64,000 nucleotides of DNA. Origin: Piscicola geometra. Its lineage: Eukaryota; Annelida; Clitellata; Hirudinida; Piscicolidae. Shown one piece after another: positions 12,053-24,265 of the stretch. The stretch lies in assembly GCA_943735955.1 (NCBI GenBank), contig OX030957.1, forward strand, positions 11,963,017 to 12,027,016, in the 5' to 3' direction. Below the pieces are notes generated by a model, which was not told where the DNA came from, did no database searches, and was given only the letters and a program-made list of their open reading frames with translations. Numbering within the stretch: the first letter of the stretch is position 1; each line of letters starts with the position of its first letter. Both the position numbers and the translations under genes were made by a program.

Positions 12053-12487
12053 TCACAATCCAACACACAAACATTCAACCACAGTCTCTGTTGGTACGGA
12101 ACAGCCACAAAAAAATACCTCACAAATATCAATCTGGATGAGACAGGAAGTGACATTGACGATTGATTCTTGTGTCTTGTTGGGTGGTGTTTGAAAGGTG
12201 GTTGTTTTAGGAACAGCTGTTGTTTGGTTGACATCATTAGCACCGGAACTGAGAAGTGTCTGGTAGAGACGAGGTGGTGCAGAAGACGAATTAGACTCGA
12301 TGTCTCGCAGAACATGCGGTTGCGTACGAACGTAATTCTTGATTGAGTATTTTGCATTGCCGTGAGGGAATTGAGCAGCAATCAATTCGTTTCCCTTATA
12401 TTCGATGACGACAGAATTTGGCTTATCTGGACGAGTGTATGCTGTACGAATGAAGTCGCCTGACGTGCTGTTAGGACCAACAAACAC
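12053..12487 (-). pseudogene. Probable MULE-type transposase N-terminal fragment
   Basis: A 144-codon minus-strand frame starting MFVGPNSTSGDFIRTAY. It includes AAQFPHGNAKYSI, YVRTQPHVLRDIES, SSAPPRLYQTLLSSGAND and VNQTTAVPKTT. The PHGN block, the YVRTxPxVL block and the 'AND..Q..AVP' block in this order are what I associate with the region in front of the catalytic core of Mutator-like (MULE) transposases in invertebrates; this is from memory. The DDE catalytic core is absent: downstream (lower coordinates) the frame ends and nothing recognisable follows. Upstream on the minus strand a stop lies just before GSQKYGERIIRKTYF. It is a decayed fragment, and the family assignment is tentative. 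Confidence 0.45.
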
Positions 12488-12973
12488 TTTAAAATATGTT
12501 TTCCTGATTATTCTTTCTCCATACTTTTGGCTCCCTTACTGCCGCCTTCTATAACCATCTGCCCTCCAATCACTTTTTCTCGAATCTTATTGCCAAACAT
12601 ATAGAATCTATATTATAGATGAGTTGTTCCACCTTTTAGAAGATGTAAAGGAACAGAACAAGCTGGAAGATTCTCAAATAAATCAATAATAGCGGCAATG
12701 TTAAAAATTCTATAACGAAAATGGAACAAAAATAGTAAAAGTGAAAGACAATAAAAGACTTTATTGTTACAAGAGTCTGTAATTTAAATGAATTTTAATT
12801 CTTTTAAAAGTTTTAAACTCACTTAATATTTATGTAGGTTTATTAATTAAATTTTTTAATCGCATTATTTAAAAAATTTATATTTTGTAAAATTGATAAA
12901 TATATTTTTTAATTACTATAATTTATAATTTTGAATAATATTGTTGTGTCTTTGGTATAAGTTATAATACGTT
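12488..12973. other. AT-rich region upstream of lectin-like gene 1
   Basis: It would hold the promoter and 5' UTR of the gene at 12974. It is strongly AT-rich and I cannot single out a TATA box with confidence. Confidence 0.35.
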
Positions 12974-13557
12974 ATGATGTCTGCTAAATTTGTATGTTCA
13001 ATTTTTATATATTTATTTCTTATTATTAGAAATATTAGTTCAGAAATTATTAAATTTGAAAAGTATGAGAGTCAAATTACTGGAAATAAATACTATTTCC
13101 AAAAAAAACCTATAAAAATATGGTCTCTAAACGAAGCATTGAGAATGTGTCCTGAAGGTAGCAGATTATTGACAATTCAAACAAACGCTATTGAAAACGA
13201 CTTAAAAGAAATTCAGTCTGCTTTGGATGGTGGCAAAGTGCTTTTATCAATGAAAAGAATACAGGATATGAACTCATGGATATACAATGATAATTTGTGT
13301 TAATAAATAAATATATTGATTTTTTAATTTTTTAAATTTTAAAATCAATGGATCTATATAAATAAATCTGCTTTTAAGCATCAAATTAAAATTTTAATGA
13401 AAGTTTTTTTTTGCAGATTCAGAAGTTAATAAAAACAACTGGGAAAGTAGTATAACTTATTTGGCTGAAGATGATTGTGCTTACATTAATGTTAAGCACA
13501 GCATGAAATGGGCAATTTCTAATTGTATTGATTATTTCAAACTTATCTGCATTCAAG
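12974..13557 (+). CDS. C-type-lectin-like secreted protein, gene 1 (two exons seen, 3' end uncertain)
   Basis: C-type-lectin-like domains (CTLDs) are extracellular folds that bind sugars, proteins or lipids. Exon 1 (12974-13298) starts with a signal peptide (MMSAKFVCSIFIYLFLIIRN) followed by the CTLD N-terminal half: a KYYFQKK strand, the first Cys in MCPEGSRLLTIQ, and WIYND as the W-x-x-x-D strand. The donor is at 13299 (GT) after one base of a codon. The acceptor TTTTTTTTGCAG ends at 13416. Exon 2 (13417-13557, 141 bp) supplies DDCAYINV, WAISNC and LICIQ, the remaining Cys residues. It leaves in phase 1 at GT 13558. Joined, the exons give a nearly whole CTLD. There is no EPN, QPD or WND calcium-site motif, so sugar binding is not indicated. 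A final exon is needed. One candidate, after TTTTCAG near 14437, would add 13 codons and a stop but lies inside a transposon, so I leave it open. Gene 2 (56651-58622) is related. Confidence 0.8.
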
Positions 13558-14150
13558 GTATTATTTTTGTTTTCTATAATTCTTCACTTTATATCAGTTT
13601 AATTTTAAATTAATGTTTATTTATCCATAATGAATTGAATCATCATTTAATTTTATATTCAATCATGATCTGGAGATAATATATATGTTCCATCCAATTT
13701 AGGTCTCTTGTCCAATTTGAGTTCGCGCATGCGAAATATGAATATTTTTTAAAGCTATTTTACCAAACTAGAATTTGCAAATTCACATAAAATAAAATAT
13801 ATATCTAAACACAAAGCTAAAAAATATTTAAAGGGTTAATTTCTAATGAATGTTAACAAATAATATAAATCCGGAAAATACATTTTCAGATATTTAATTT
13901 CTAATTATAGTATAATTAAATAATTCTTATTGTATTCTTATTAAATTATAATTTTATACTAATTAAATTTTAATTGTATTTCAATTAAATTCTAATGCGT
14001 TCAAATTAAATTATTATTAAATCCTAATTGTTCAATCAATCAATTACAACTATTTCTATAGTGCTTTTTATCTGATTCAAAAGTGCTTTCAAATAAATAT
14101 GTTAAATTAAACAGGTTTTTTAGACCCCTTCCAATACATGCATTAATTAG
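13558..14150. other. AT-rich DNA after lectin-like gene 1
   Basis: Probably intron or 3' flank of gene 1. No exon with a matching phase-1 acceptor and a recognisable sequence is seen before the element starting at about 14151. Confidence 0.4.
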
Positions 14151-15640
14151 AGTGGGGGGCATAATCATCGATTTCAAAATTTCAAAACGTTCACTTAGGA
14201 CATGATTAACACTAACAATACAAGAAGTTTGAGACAAAAATGACCCCTCTTACCCGTGGATGAAGAAGAAAACCGTGGTTGGAAAAAACACAAAATGAGA
14301 GATGGTAAACTTTTTTTACTAGAAAAACACATTTTTTCAAACTTTTTGAAACTTTTCTTTATATATATATATATATTAATCTTACTTGGTTGATACTTTC
14401 ATTTTCAAATTTTTTAAAACATTGTTTTCAGTGAAAGGATCATTTTTTGATTCAACAAGCATAGAAGTTTAAGCCTTTTTCGATTCTCTCTATAAACCAG
14501 CTTTTTTTAAAATTTTTCTTTAAAAAACTTTTCTTTACTTTTCTTTACTTTCCTTTTCTTTACTCTAGTTAAATTTTGACTGTTTATTTGTTTGACTCGT
14601 TGCATTGGAGCCTCCGAAAGACGGGATCTGTCCATCTTTAAGCTGCTGGCTCTTTTATAGAATGAGGGATCTACTGACTGCATTCAATTTACTAGTTTCT
14701 TTAGTCTATGGTTCAACTTACCACACTGCTTTTCTACTCTAAGGTTGTGAACAAGAGTTTTATTGATTTCAGAAGCCTGCTCACTGATTGGGTATTCCAT
14801 AGGTAAGTTCTCTTTATAAATGTCCTAGTCTCTCTTTAGCCTATCTAAAACCGTCTTGAGAAAAGGCTGCATAATAATTATTAATTTATTGAATTACTCC
14901 AATGGCTCAACTACTGCTTCTGACACTAAATGCACATCCAAGCTGAAAAACACCACCAGAACAACTTGAAATAGGGAGGTTTCATAGCTTCTCGTACTAG
15001 ACAGGCTAGGCGATTGTTTATCTGTGGGTTTTGGCTCGAGAACTTACTGAGATCATTAAAGTGGTGAATAAGAATTGTTTTTGTCTTTAAAAAAAACTCG
15101 AATTTTTGTTTTCGTGAAAAAACAGCCCACTGGGTATCATTATTTACTCATGGTAGAGGAGAAACTCATTGAATCGGTTTTAGGGTTTGGCTGAGCTCAG
15201 GAGCCACCAGCTGAAGGCACCTGTCAAGTGCATGTCCAAATTCACTTAAATTTTTTGTATGAACGTTTGTTTTCACCATAAAACTTTTTAAAACCTGATA
15301 TATTTTTTTATTCGTTTCAAACAATTGAAGAACTTTGTTCATGCCACTGCTTAAGCCAAGTGTAGTGTGGGTGGCACATATATTTTAAGTATTATATTAA
15401 GTAACCTTATTATCGTAAAATTAAATTAAATTAAGTAAATTAAATTATCTGATTATTTCTTTCTACTTGAAAACGCTGAGGCTTAAACCTAAATCTTTTA
15501 TATAGTTTTTTGGATATCATCAAAAGTATCATTTTCCAATATCAAATATAAATGAAAAAACATAGTCAACCATATTCCAAGTGGACGTAACGAATTTTCA
15601 ATTTTTATATTTTTTTCCTACTCATGCCCCCCCCCCCCTA
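14151..15640 (+). mobile_element. Non-autonomous DNA element, family C, copy 1
   Basis: A ~1.5-kb element whose ends are inverted: the left end reads AGTGGGGGGCATAATCATCG..AACGTTCACTTAGGACATG. The right end, reversed, reads GGGGGGCATGAGTAGG..TTACGTCCACTTGGAATATG. The body aligns with 54136-55440 (reverse strand) and with the split copy 31600-31929/35284-35465. There is no coding region. The 54-kb copy has an 8-bp direct repeat outside its ends, as in the hAT superfamily. Here poly-C slippage at the right end hides any target duplication. Confidence 0.8.
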
Positions 15641-15663
15641 ATATATATACATTTGAAAAAAAA

Positions 15664-16228
15664 ATAAACAAAAACAAACAATCGATTTCAACAAACCAAC
15701 CTCATCCACATCACCACGATCATCATTGCCAGAATTATTATCTTTATCAATACAAAATGTAATCATCATCACAGTATCAACATTCCCACTACAGCATAAA
15801 CATCAACACATCATCTTCATGACCACCACAAAACTCAATCATAATTTTTCTCTATCTTCTTGCCACTGGTGCTGAGGCTGCGGCAAGGGGTGAAGAAGAA
15901 GTCCTTACAAACACTGGAACTGTTGTCGTTGTGTAAAGTTTTATCTTTTTATTGCAGCTCATTTGGTTCCCTGCAGCCATCTTGATTTGCTTTGGCCATC
16001 TTAGTGGTCTTGAAGCCCGTCCGGGTTTACGCCACGTTAATAATACTCGTCGTTGTATTGAATTGTATTGTATCTTAGTTTGCCGCGGCCATTCCTTGAC
16101 AGACTCAAAACGACCAACATTCACACAAAAACATTCTAATTAATAATATTTAATTTTTATTTAGATTCAACATTTTAGAATACTATACATAAAACCATTT
16201 ATTTCACAAATTTGAGCGGCTGCCAAAA
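15664..16228 (-). repeat. Interspersed repeat family A, copy 3 (reverse strand)
   Basis: This is the reverse complement of family A without the (TTGA)n tail. It keeps the central AAGATGGC-type block and reaches the 5' hairpin at 16228, where the 14-bp minisatellite begins exactly. A 77-bp LINE fragment (16001-16077) interrupts it. Confidence 0.75.
16001..16077 (+). mobile_element. Short 3' end of the CR1/L2-type LINE, nested in family A
   Basis: The last ~65 bp of the LINE seen at 6263-9667 (AGTGGTCTTGAAGCCCG..CGTCGTTGTATTG), with its TTGTA tail. Imperfect direct repeats of about 20 bp lie on both sides: ATCTTGATTTGCTTTGGCCA before and ATCTTAGTTTGCCGCGGCCA after. These look like an aged target-site duplication, and they explain why the host repeat appears duplicated at this point. 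Confidence 0.8.
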
Positions 16229-19200
16229 TGAAATAATTCTAATGAAATAATTCTAATGAAATAATTCTAATGAAATAATTCTAATGAACTAATTCTAATG
16301 AAATAATTCTAATGAAATAATTCTAATGAAATAATTCTAATGAAATAATTCTAATGAAATAATTCTAATGAAATAATTCTAATGAAATAATTCTAATGAA
16401 ATAATTCTAATGAAATAATTCTAATGAAATAATTCTAATGAAATAATTCTAATGAAATAATTCTAATGAAATAATTCTAATGAAATAATTCTAATGAAAT
16501 AATTCTAATGAAATAATTCTAATGAAATAATTCTAATGAAATAATTCTAATGAAATAATTCTAATGAAATAATTCTAATGAAATAATTCTAATGAAATAA
16601 TTCTAATGAAATAATTCTAATGAAATAATTCTAATGAAATAATTCTAATGAAATAATTCTAATGAAATAATTTTAATGAAATAATTTTAATGAAATAATT
16701 CTAATGAAATAATTCTAATGAAATAATTCTAATGAAATAATTCTAATGAAATAATTCTAATGAAATAATTCTAATGAAATAATTCTAATGAAATAATTCT
16801 AATGAAATAATTCTAATGAAATAATTCTAATGAAATAATTCTAATGAAATAATTCTAATGAAATAATTCTAATGAAATAATTCTAATGAAATAATTCTAA
16901 TGAAATAATTCTAATGAAATAATTCTAATGAAATAATTCTAATGAAATAATTCTAATGAAATAATTCTAATGAAATAATTCTAATGAAATAATTCTAATG
17001 AAATAATTCTAATGAAATAATTCTAATGAAATAATTCTAATGAAATAATTCTAATGAAATAATTTTAATGAAATAATTTTAATGAAATAATTTTAATGAA
17101 ATAATTCTAATGAAATAATTCTAATGAAATAATTCTAATGAAATAATTCTAATGAAATAATTCTAATGAAATAATTCTAATGAAATAATTCTAATGAAAT
17201 AATTCTAATGAAATAATTCTAATGAAATAATTCTAATGAAATAATTCTAATGAAATAATTCTAATGAAATAATTCTAATGAAATAATTCTAATGAAATAA
17301 TTCTAATGAAATAATTCTAATGAAATAATTCTAATGAAATAATTCTAATGAAATAATTCTAATGAAATAATTCTAATGAAATAATTCTAATGAAATAATT
17401 CTAATGAAATAATTCTAATGAAATAATTCTAATGAAATAATTCTAATGAAATAATTCTAATGAAATAATTCTAATGAAATAATTCTAATGAAATAATTCT
17501 AATGAAATAATTCTAATGAAATAATTCTAATGAAATAATTCTAATGAAATAATTCTAATGAAATAATTCTAATGAAATAATTCTAATGAAATAATTCTAA
17601 TGAAATAATTCTAATGAAATAATTCTAATGAAATAATTCTAATGAAATAATTCTAATGAAATAATTCTAATGAAATAATTCTAATGAAATAATTCTAATG
17701 AAATAATTCTAATGAAATAATTCTAATGAAATAATTCTAATGAAATAATTCTAATGAAATAATTCTAATGAAATAATTCTAATGAAATAATTCTAATGAA
17801 ATAATTCTAATGAAATAATTTTAATGAAATAATTTTAATGAAATAATTCTAATGAAATAATTCTAATGAAATAATTCTAATGAAATAATTCTAATGAAAT
17901 AATTCTAATGAAATAATTCTAATGAAATAATTCTAATGAAATAATTCTAATGAAATAATTCTAATGAAATAATTCTAATGAAATAATTCTAATGAAATAA
18001 TTCTAATGAAATAATTCTAATGAAATAATTCTAATGAAATAATTCTAATGAAATAATTCTAATGAAATAATTCTAATGAAATAATTCTAATGAAATAATT
18101 CTAATGAAATAATTCTAATGAAATAATTCTAATGAAATAATTCTAATGAAATAATTCTAATGAAATAATTCTAATGAAATAATTCTAATGAAATAATTCT
18201 AATGAAATAATTCTAATGAAATAATTCTAATGAAATAATTCTAATGAAATAATTCTAATGAAATAATTCTAATGAAATAATTCTAATGAAATAATTCTAA
18301 TGAAATAATTCTAATGAAATAATTCTAATGAAATAATTCTAATGAAATAATTCTAATGAAATAATTCTAATGAAATAATTCTAATGAAATAATTCTAATG
18401 AAATAATTCTAATGAAATAATTCTAATGAAATAATTCTAATGAAATAATTCTAATGAAATAATTCTAATGAAATAATTCTAATGAAATAATTCTAATGAA
18501 ATAATTCTAATGAAATAATTCTAATGAAATAATTCTAATGAAATAATTCTAATGAAATAATTCTAATGAAATAATTCTAATGAAATAATTCTAATGAAAT
18601 AATTCTAATGAAATAATTCTAATGAAATAATTCTAATGAAATAATTCTAATGAAATAATTCTAATGAAATAATTCTAATGAAATAATTCTAATGAAATAA
18701 TTCTAATGAAATAATTCTAATGAAATAATTCTAATGAAATAATTCTAATGAAATAATTCTAATGAAATAATTCTAATGAAATAATTCTAATGAAATAATT
18801 CTAATGAAATAATTCTAATGAAATAATTCTAATGAAATAATTCTAATGAAATAATTCTAATGAAATAATTCTAATGAAATAATTCTAATGAAATAATTCT
18901 AATGAAATAATTCTAATGAAATAATTCTAATGAAATAATTCTAATGAAATAATTCTAATGAAATAATTCTAATGAAATAATTCTAATGAAATAATTCTAA
19001 TGAAATAATTCTAATGAAATAATTCTAATGAAATAATTCTAATGAAATAATTCTAATGAAATAATTCTAATGAAATAATTCTAATGAAATAATTCTAATG
19101 AAATAATTCTAATGAAATAATTCTAATGAAATAATTCTAATGAAATAATTCTAATGAAATAATTCTAATGAAATAATTCTAATGAAATAATTCTAATGAA

Positions 19201-19349
19201 ATAATTCTAATGAAATAATTCTAATGAAATAATTCTAATGAAATAATTCTAATGAAATAATTCTAATGAAATAATTCTAATGAAATAATTCTAATGAAAT
19301 AATTCTAATGAAATAATTCTAATGAAATAATTCTAATGAAATAATTCTA
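16222..19349. repeat. 14-bp minisatellite, ~3.1 kb
   Basis: About 220 head-to-tail copies of TGAAATAATTCTAA. Variants are few: one TGAACTAATT unit near 16285 and small runs with TTTTAA in place of TTCTAA near 16670-16690, 17060-17095 and 17820-17840. The array starts at the edge of family A copy 3. Such uniformity over 3 kb implies recent expansion or ongoing homogenisation. The 14-bp period is not a multiple of three, so it has no coding sense. Confidence 0.98.
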
Positions 19350-20814
19350 AAAATGCAATTATAATTTTTACAAATAGAAATGTGTCCTTCTCTTTGGATG
19401 AACAGCACTGGTGTGGAAGTAACTCATGACCATGCAGTGCCTGGCACTCAAGCAAAAAGCTTGAAGCAATGCTTGCAACTCTGCCAATACCTCGATGACA
19501 CCTGCATTGGTTTGTGATCATTGTTTAAGGAATTGAATGATAGCGCTTTTACATATCTTGTGGATATACCTTATAAACTCTTCATAAATGTAGTAATCAA
19601 AAAAGGCCTTAATAGTATTATCTTTCTCAGGAGTTCATGCATCCAGTACAATTTACTTTGATTGCTGGCTCATAGTAAGTCTTGCATCAAAGTCAAGAAG
19701 CAACAATACGCTGTTTTACTATATGAAACATTCCAACAAACGCTGTCTTGCTGCAGTCACTAGTGAGCTTTTAGCTGCTCATAAGTAATTGTGACAACTA
19801 ATTCAACATCAAATGTTTTTCAACTTTCAGATGCTTCCAAAAAGCACACACAATATATTCATCACAGCCAGAACAAGTATGATATCAAAAACAGGGAAAA
19901 AAGAGACTCTTCACGTACTGATTTTTTTATGACTTCTTGGTAACTAGTGCACATTTTCACGTATTGACATTACTTTTTAAATACTAAAAAAAAGTTTAAA
20001 ATGAAACATAGCTTCTGGTAGTCAGTTTTTGCCGGAAGGACCAGATGTGAACTTGGAAGTTATAACGCCATACCAAAGAACAGGTAGTTCTAACGAACCC
20101 AAGAAGTCGTGTGAGTTGAATGATTCTAAATGTTGACAACGATGATGTCTCATCACTTCTGTAAAAACAACCTTTGTTGTCCAACTGAATTTCACTCTCC
20201 GCCACCACGTTACCTAGGCACAGAAAGCATGTACTTGAGCTGCATCATACTGTGTGTTTGTTACACCGTTGGCATACTTTCCTTCAAAGTGGTCATCTCC
20301 ATCATTCACTTGTTTGTTTCACTTTAATTCTGTCTTTTATGAATACTGCTTCTATTTATAGCCCGTAATCCTCATCAAGTCACTTCATGAAAAAATACAA
20401 ACTAAGTGTTTTCACTTTGTACTATTGAAGCCATTAAAGATCTTAAATCAATGCTTTGTTAGTGCATAATGCACTTAAATAAATTATATTGTCTTTAATA
20501 TTCTAAACCGACACTGACAGTCTGAAAAGCAAAACTGCCCGCAAAGAAGACCTCGGTGTTCCAGGCAAAATGGACCTGGATGATGGTAAAACTGCTCCTG
20601 AGGATGGAGGTAAAGAGGGTGACTGAATTTGAAAAAGGTGCTCGTGGAAAAATGGGAGAAGGCACGTTCAGATAGTGAATGTATTAAAGATTCTGGTTAA
20701 GATTTGCTAATTTATTTATTCTGTTTTGATGTAATTATTGATATATGTTTTTACTTTCTGTTGAAAGTTGTTTTGGTTATTTATAAACCACGTTTACGTT
20801 TGAACATATTTGAT
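19350..20814. other. Region of more balanced composition, no assignable gene
   Basis: Less AT-rich than its surroundings. A minus-strand frame at 19996-20208 (VAESEIQLDNKGCFYRS) and a plus-strand stretch near 20540-20625 (KEDLGVPGKMDLDDGK) could be worn exons, but I recognise no domain and see no supported splice sites. Confidence 0.3.
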
Positions 20815-21075
20815 TTATTCCAAGAATTATTCTTAATTTTAATTAGCGATAATTCTATTTTGTTGTTGCAAATATTTAATTTATTTCGCGAATTATTCGT
20901 AATTTTAATTAGCGATAATTCTATTTTGCAAATATTCAATATTTTTTGCAAATATTTAATATTTTTTGCAAATGTTTAATATTTTTTGCAAATATTTAAT
21001 ATTTTTTGCAAATATTTAACATTTTTTGCAAATATTTAATATTTTTTGCAAATATTTAATATTTTTTGCAAATTT
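20815..21075. repeat. Duplicated ~60-bp block followed by a 20-bp tandem repeat
   Basis: Two copies of a block containing GAATTATTC(T/G)TAATTTTAAT then TAGCGATAATTCTATTTTG lie at about 20822-20935. About eight copies of a 20-bp unit (ATTTTTTGCAAATATTTAAT) follow to 21075. Confidence 0.9.
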
Positions 21076-21274
21076 TTTATTTTAATTTCTAATATTTGAT
21101 TTTATTTACAAATATTTAAATTTCTTTCACTTTATTTATTAATTTCTTTCGGTTTATTAACCCATTTTTTTCGATTTTTAACTTTATTTATTTTTATAAT
21201 TTTCTTTTCTCAATACAATCAATTGATTCTAAATGCAAAAAAATATTTGATATGATGAAAAATGTTGTCTAAAA
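21076..21274. other. AT-rich spacer
   Basis: Nothing recognisable. Confidence 0.35.
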
Positions 21275-21425
21275 TCCGGGTACCCACCGGACTTCCGCGG
21301 GAACGGGAAAATTCGTAAAGCGGGGATAAGTTTTCGTGACGGAACGGGAATCAAGATTAAAAACGGGAATGGGAATCAACTTTCAAATCAGAAACGAAAA
21401 AAAACGGAAATAAAAGTTAGTGGGA
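21275..21425. repeat. Possible hAT-type terminal relic (GGGTACCC and GGGAACGGGAA motifs)
   Basis: A GC-rich island in AT-rich DNA with GGGTACCCACCGGAC, GGGAACGGGAAAATTCG, ACGGAACGGGAATC and AACGGGAATGGGAATC. Repeated degenerate CGGGAA units of this kind occur at ends of some animal hAT elements. No transposase is adjacent. Confidence 0.3.
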
Positions 21426-21544
21426 TTGGATTGGAAGGGATGTAAAACTTTAAATATAGTTCATTTTGTTTAACATAGTTTTTTTAATCTTTTTCATTTA
21501 GTTCATTTGATAGAATAATATTAAATACTCATGAATAAATCTAA

Positions 21545-21620
21545 TAAACCATATTCCAAGTGGACGATTAGAATTTCCACGTTCTCGATTGTTCCTGTTT
21601 TGCCCCCTATCCCCTAGCAA
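21545..21620. repeat. Terminal fragment of family C
   Basis: ACCATATTCCAAGTGGACG then AATTTCCACG..TTTTGCCCCCT matches the right end of family C (15575-15635, and 54138-54200 reversed). Only the last ~75 bp is present. Confidence 0.65.
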
Positions 21621-22285
21621 GATGTTTTTTAGGTTAATATTTCGGGTCTTATTAAATAATCTAACACCACCAACAAAGGCTGGAGTTACTTATTTAGGGG
21701 TGGAGCTTAAATAAATAGTAAATAATCCTTTAGTAGACACCAGTCCGGGCTTTTTAAAATTCTCTTAGTTTTATTTAGATTAACAATTCTTTTTTGCATA
21801 TTTAAGTTAATTCTTTTATAATATAAATTTATAATAACAATTCGGAATCTAAATCTAAATTTTAAATTGTTTTTAGAATTCTTGAATTTATCGGCGCTTA
21901 AATCTCCGTCTCAATTATGAAAAAGAAAGACCTGGAGCTGCTATAGACGTTTTTAAAGACATGTCAGCGTGACTTTTTCATTTTCTATCTTTCTGACTAT
22001 GGAAAAAAGATGCTGCGAAGGTCAATCACACTGTCATGAGAATGCCAAGCCTGAAGAGTAAAAAGAACAAGAAACAGATATGGAGAGCTCGAAAAGTGGC
22101 TTGGAGATAGAACAGAATGGAGTTTTTAAACCGTAGAGAAAGTCTTCTTTATCATGGGAGATGAAAGACATGAGCCTTTATACCTTGCGACCCAGCATAT
22201 ATGTGCGTCTGCAACGTCCAAACTCGCTATTGCCAGTCCTTGCAGCTCAACCCCAACTCAGTCATGTCCTACAAGTTGAGGAGGG
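21621..22285. other. Unassigned DNA
   Basis: No gene recognised. The segment from about 21890 has moderate GC and may be the upstream part of the LINE relic at 22286. Confidence 0.35.
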
Positions 22286-22445
22286 AAAATCTACAGACGG
22301 CCTGGCAAGTAGAAAGAGAGCTACAGAGAACTGAAAAAAGCACATCAACAGGACAAGGAGTGAGGTCGAGCCAAAGCTAAAGAAGATTTATTATTAGGAG
22401 GAGGTTGCTCAAGATGTACTGGTTCCTAAGCCTACTTACAACTAT
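22286..22445 (+). pseudogene. Possible LINE C-terminal relic plus a low-copy repeat
   Basis: One frame reads LRRENLQTAWQVERELQR, like the basic 'RGRPK-T-W-R..VE-x-E-L' tail of several animal LINE polyproteins. The same segment is paralogous to 45700-45800 (GSLKTAKQVGRELQR). The last ~45 bp (GAGGTTGCTCAAGATG..CTATGCGATGTA) recurs at 39547-39625. Confidence 0.35.
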
Positions 22446-23039
22446 GCGATGTATAAAAAAAATTAAATTTATATTTATGCATCCGTCTTAAAAGCACATT
22501 TTTATGCTGATTTAGTTTCTTAAAGTTTTTTCATTCAATTATAATAATTGAAAAACTGACTTCCAAAAGAATACTTAAAAAGTTGGGAGATAACTTTTCG
22601 CTGTTTTTTCCTCACATTCGGAAGAGCATAATTTTTATTTTAGTAATTGAAAGTAGTATAATTAATAATTGAGTGATAGTCTGTTGTAACCATGAATGTG
22701 CAGCATGGTCATAGTTGCTTAGGATGAAACATGAATAAAAGGTTGACGAAGATTATAGTCATTGATAAATCTGTCTCTGGCATTCGTCCATCTCGGAAGA
22801 TGATAAATCTATATAGACTATGTACAATATAATCGACTATATAAAGTTTATATTCTAAATAGACTATTGGAAATTAATAAAAACCAATAAAAAAAATTTA
22901 ATTAAATGAAAAAACTGTTAGTATTTATTTGCTTTGACACAAGTATGTTCTATTTATAGCTATATCTCAAATTTGAATAGATGTAAACTTTCGCCTCATT
23001 AGTTTCAATAGAGTTTAAACTAGAGGTTTGCATTATTTG
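22446..23039. other. AT-rich DNA, no gene
   Basis: Nothing recognisable beyond short repeated words. Confidence 0.35.
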
Positions 23040-23470
23040 AAGAAACTTGGGGGTGCAGATAAGTATTTTCGGGCAGCAGACTCAAGACATGAATATTGAC
23101 TGCAATGGCAATACGCAAAAAATGTTGAATGTTCTATTGATCTTAGGCTCCTTAAGATGCGCCTGCATTTGGAATTCGTTTTCAGGCTTCTTCTTGGCGG
23201 CTACATCGTTGTTTTGGTTGGGGAGGTTAACTCTGTCGTGAATAATCCATAAGGATAATGAATCCAACTGTTCAAAACGTTATTTTCTAGTATTTGTTCA
23301 GCCTGGTTGATGGAATTCTCCTGCAACAAAGTTTGGTTTGATAAAGTTAAAAACTTCTTTTTTTCTTCTTCCTTTTCGAAATCGTCAAAATACATGTCTT
23401 TGAAGCTGCAATCATATTTGTTCGACAAATTCAAACCGTTTGTCTATTGCATCTCGAAGGGCTGCTTTCA
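23040..23470 (-). pseudogene. Possible degraded coding sequence, unidentified
   Basis: Two overlapping minus-strand frames have protein-like composition: one with MQMKAALRDAIDKRFEFVEQ (about 23480-23420) and one with CSFKDMYFDDFEKEEEKKKF then SNQTLLQENSINQAEQILEN (23201-23434). A third, QMQAHLKEPKINRTFNIF, lies at 23082-23267. They look helical and charged, as in a coiled-coil protein, and could be one reading frame broken by indels. I cannot name a family. There are no splice sites or TIRs. It may be a processed pseudogene or chance. Confidence 0.3.
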
Positions 23471-23494
23471 TCTGCATCAGTTGTTTTTCCAGAA

Positions 23495-24000
23495 TAATAA
23501 TAATAATAATTGCCGTTTTTGTATAGCGCCCGGGAACGCAACTGAAGCGCTCTCACTACGTCGTAATGCAATAAAGAAATAAACATAATTATAGAAGTAA
23601 TGTTATAAAAAGAAAGCAAATATTAGCATGAAGTAATTATTATGAGGGATAAGCTAAGTTAAAATAATGAGTTTTCAGTTTGGCTTTGAAAGTCGAAAAT
23701 TAGTTGATGTTGCGAAGTGCAGGTGGAAGGGCATTCCAAGTTGTTGGAGCTGCGTGACGGATTGCTCTTTTTGAGATGTTGTTTGTAGTGGCTTCTTGGT
23801 TGAGTAGAAGAGATGAAGATGAACGCAGTTGTTTGTTTGATGTTTTGTTAGTTATGAGTTTGCTGAGATATAACGATATTGAAGTTTGAAGAATTTTGAA
23901 TGTAGTGATGGATATTTTAAAGGATATTCGAAAATCAATAGGAAGCCAGTGAAGTTTTATAAGATTATCATTTTTATCAGAAGCTTGTATATGTTATTCG
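23495..24000 (-). repeat. Interspersed repeat family O (reverse strand) with L2-like tail
   Basis: Read on the minus strand it ends GGGCGCTATACAAAAACGGC followed by (AAT/ATT)n, a typical 3' end of L2-group LINEs and their SINEs. Inside, on the plus strand, AGGGCATTCCAAGTTGTTGG then AGCTGCG, and GGAAGCCAGTGAAGTTTTAT, are blocks I associate with a repeat family common in aquatic invertebrates. 53405-53740 is probably a diverged relative. Confidence 0.6.
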
Positions 24001-24114
24001 AACAATTAGTTTTATGTCACCCTAAATAAATCAACTACGATATCGAATAGATATCTAATAGTTCGAGTTCGATTGAGGATACACAGATATAACATTAAAA
24101 CTAAATATAAAAAA

Positions 24115-24265
24115 ACATAGGTTTTTTGACCAATAAGAGATCAATTTTGGCCGAAACCGAAATTGAGCCGAAACTTATAAATAAGTTTTGATCGAAACCG
24201 AAATTGTAAATTTAGATTCGGCCGAAACGAAATCGAAACTGGACCGATTTTCGGTCGGTCTCTGG
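24115..24265. repeat. hAT-like relic with GGCCGAAACCGAAA motifs
   Basis: Degenerate repeats TTTTGGCCGAAACCGAAA, TGATCGAAACCGAAATTG, TTCGGCCGAAACG and ATTTTCGGTCGGTC alternate in direct and inverted order. Similar GGCCGAAACCGAAA terminal motifs are common on hAT elements in animals. No transposase is present. Confidence 0.4.
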
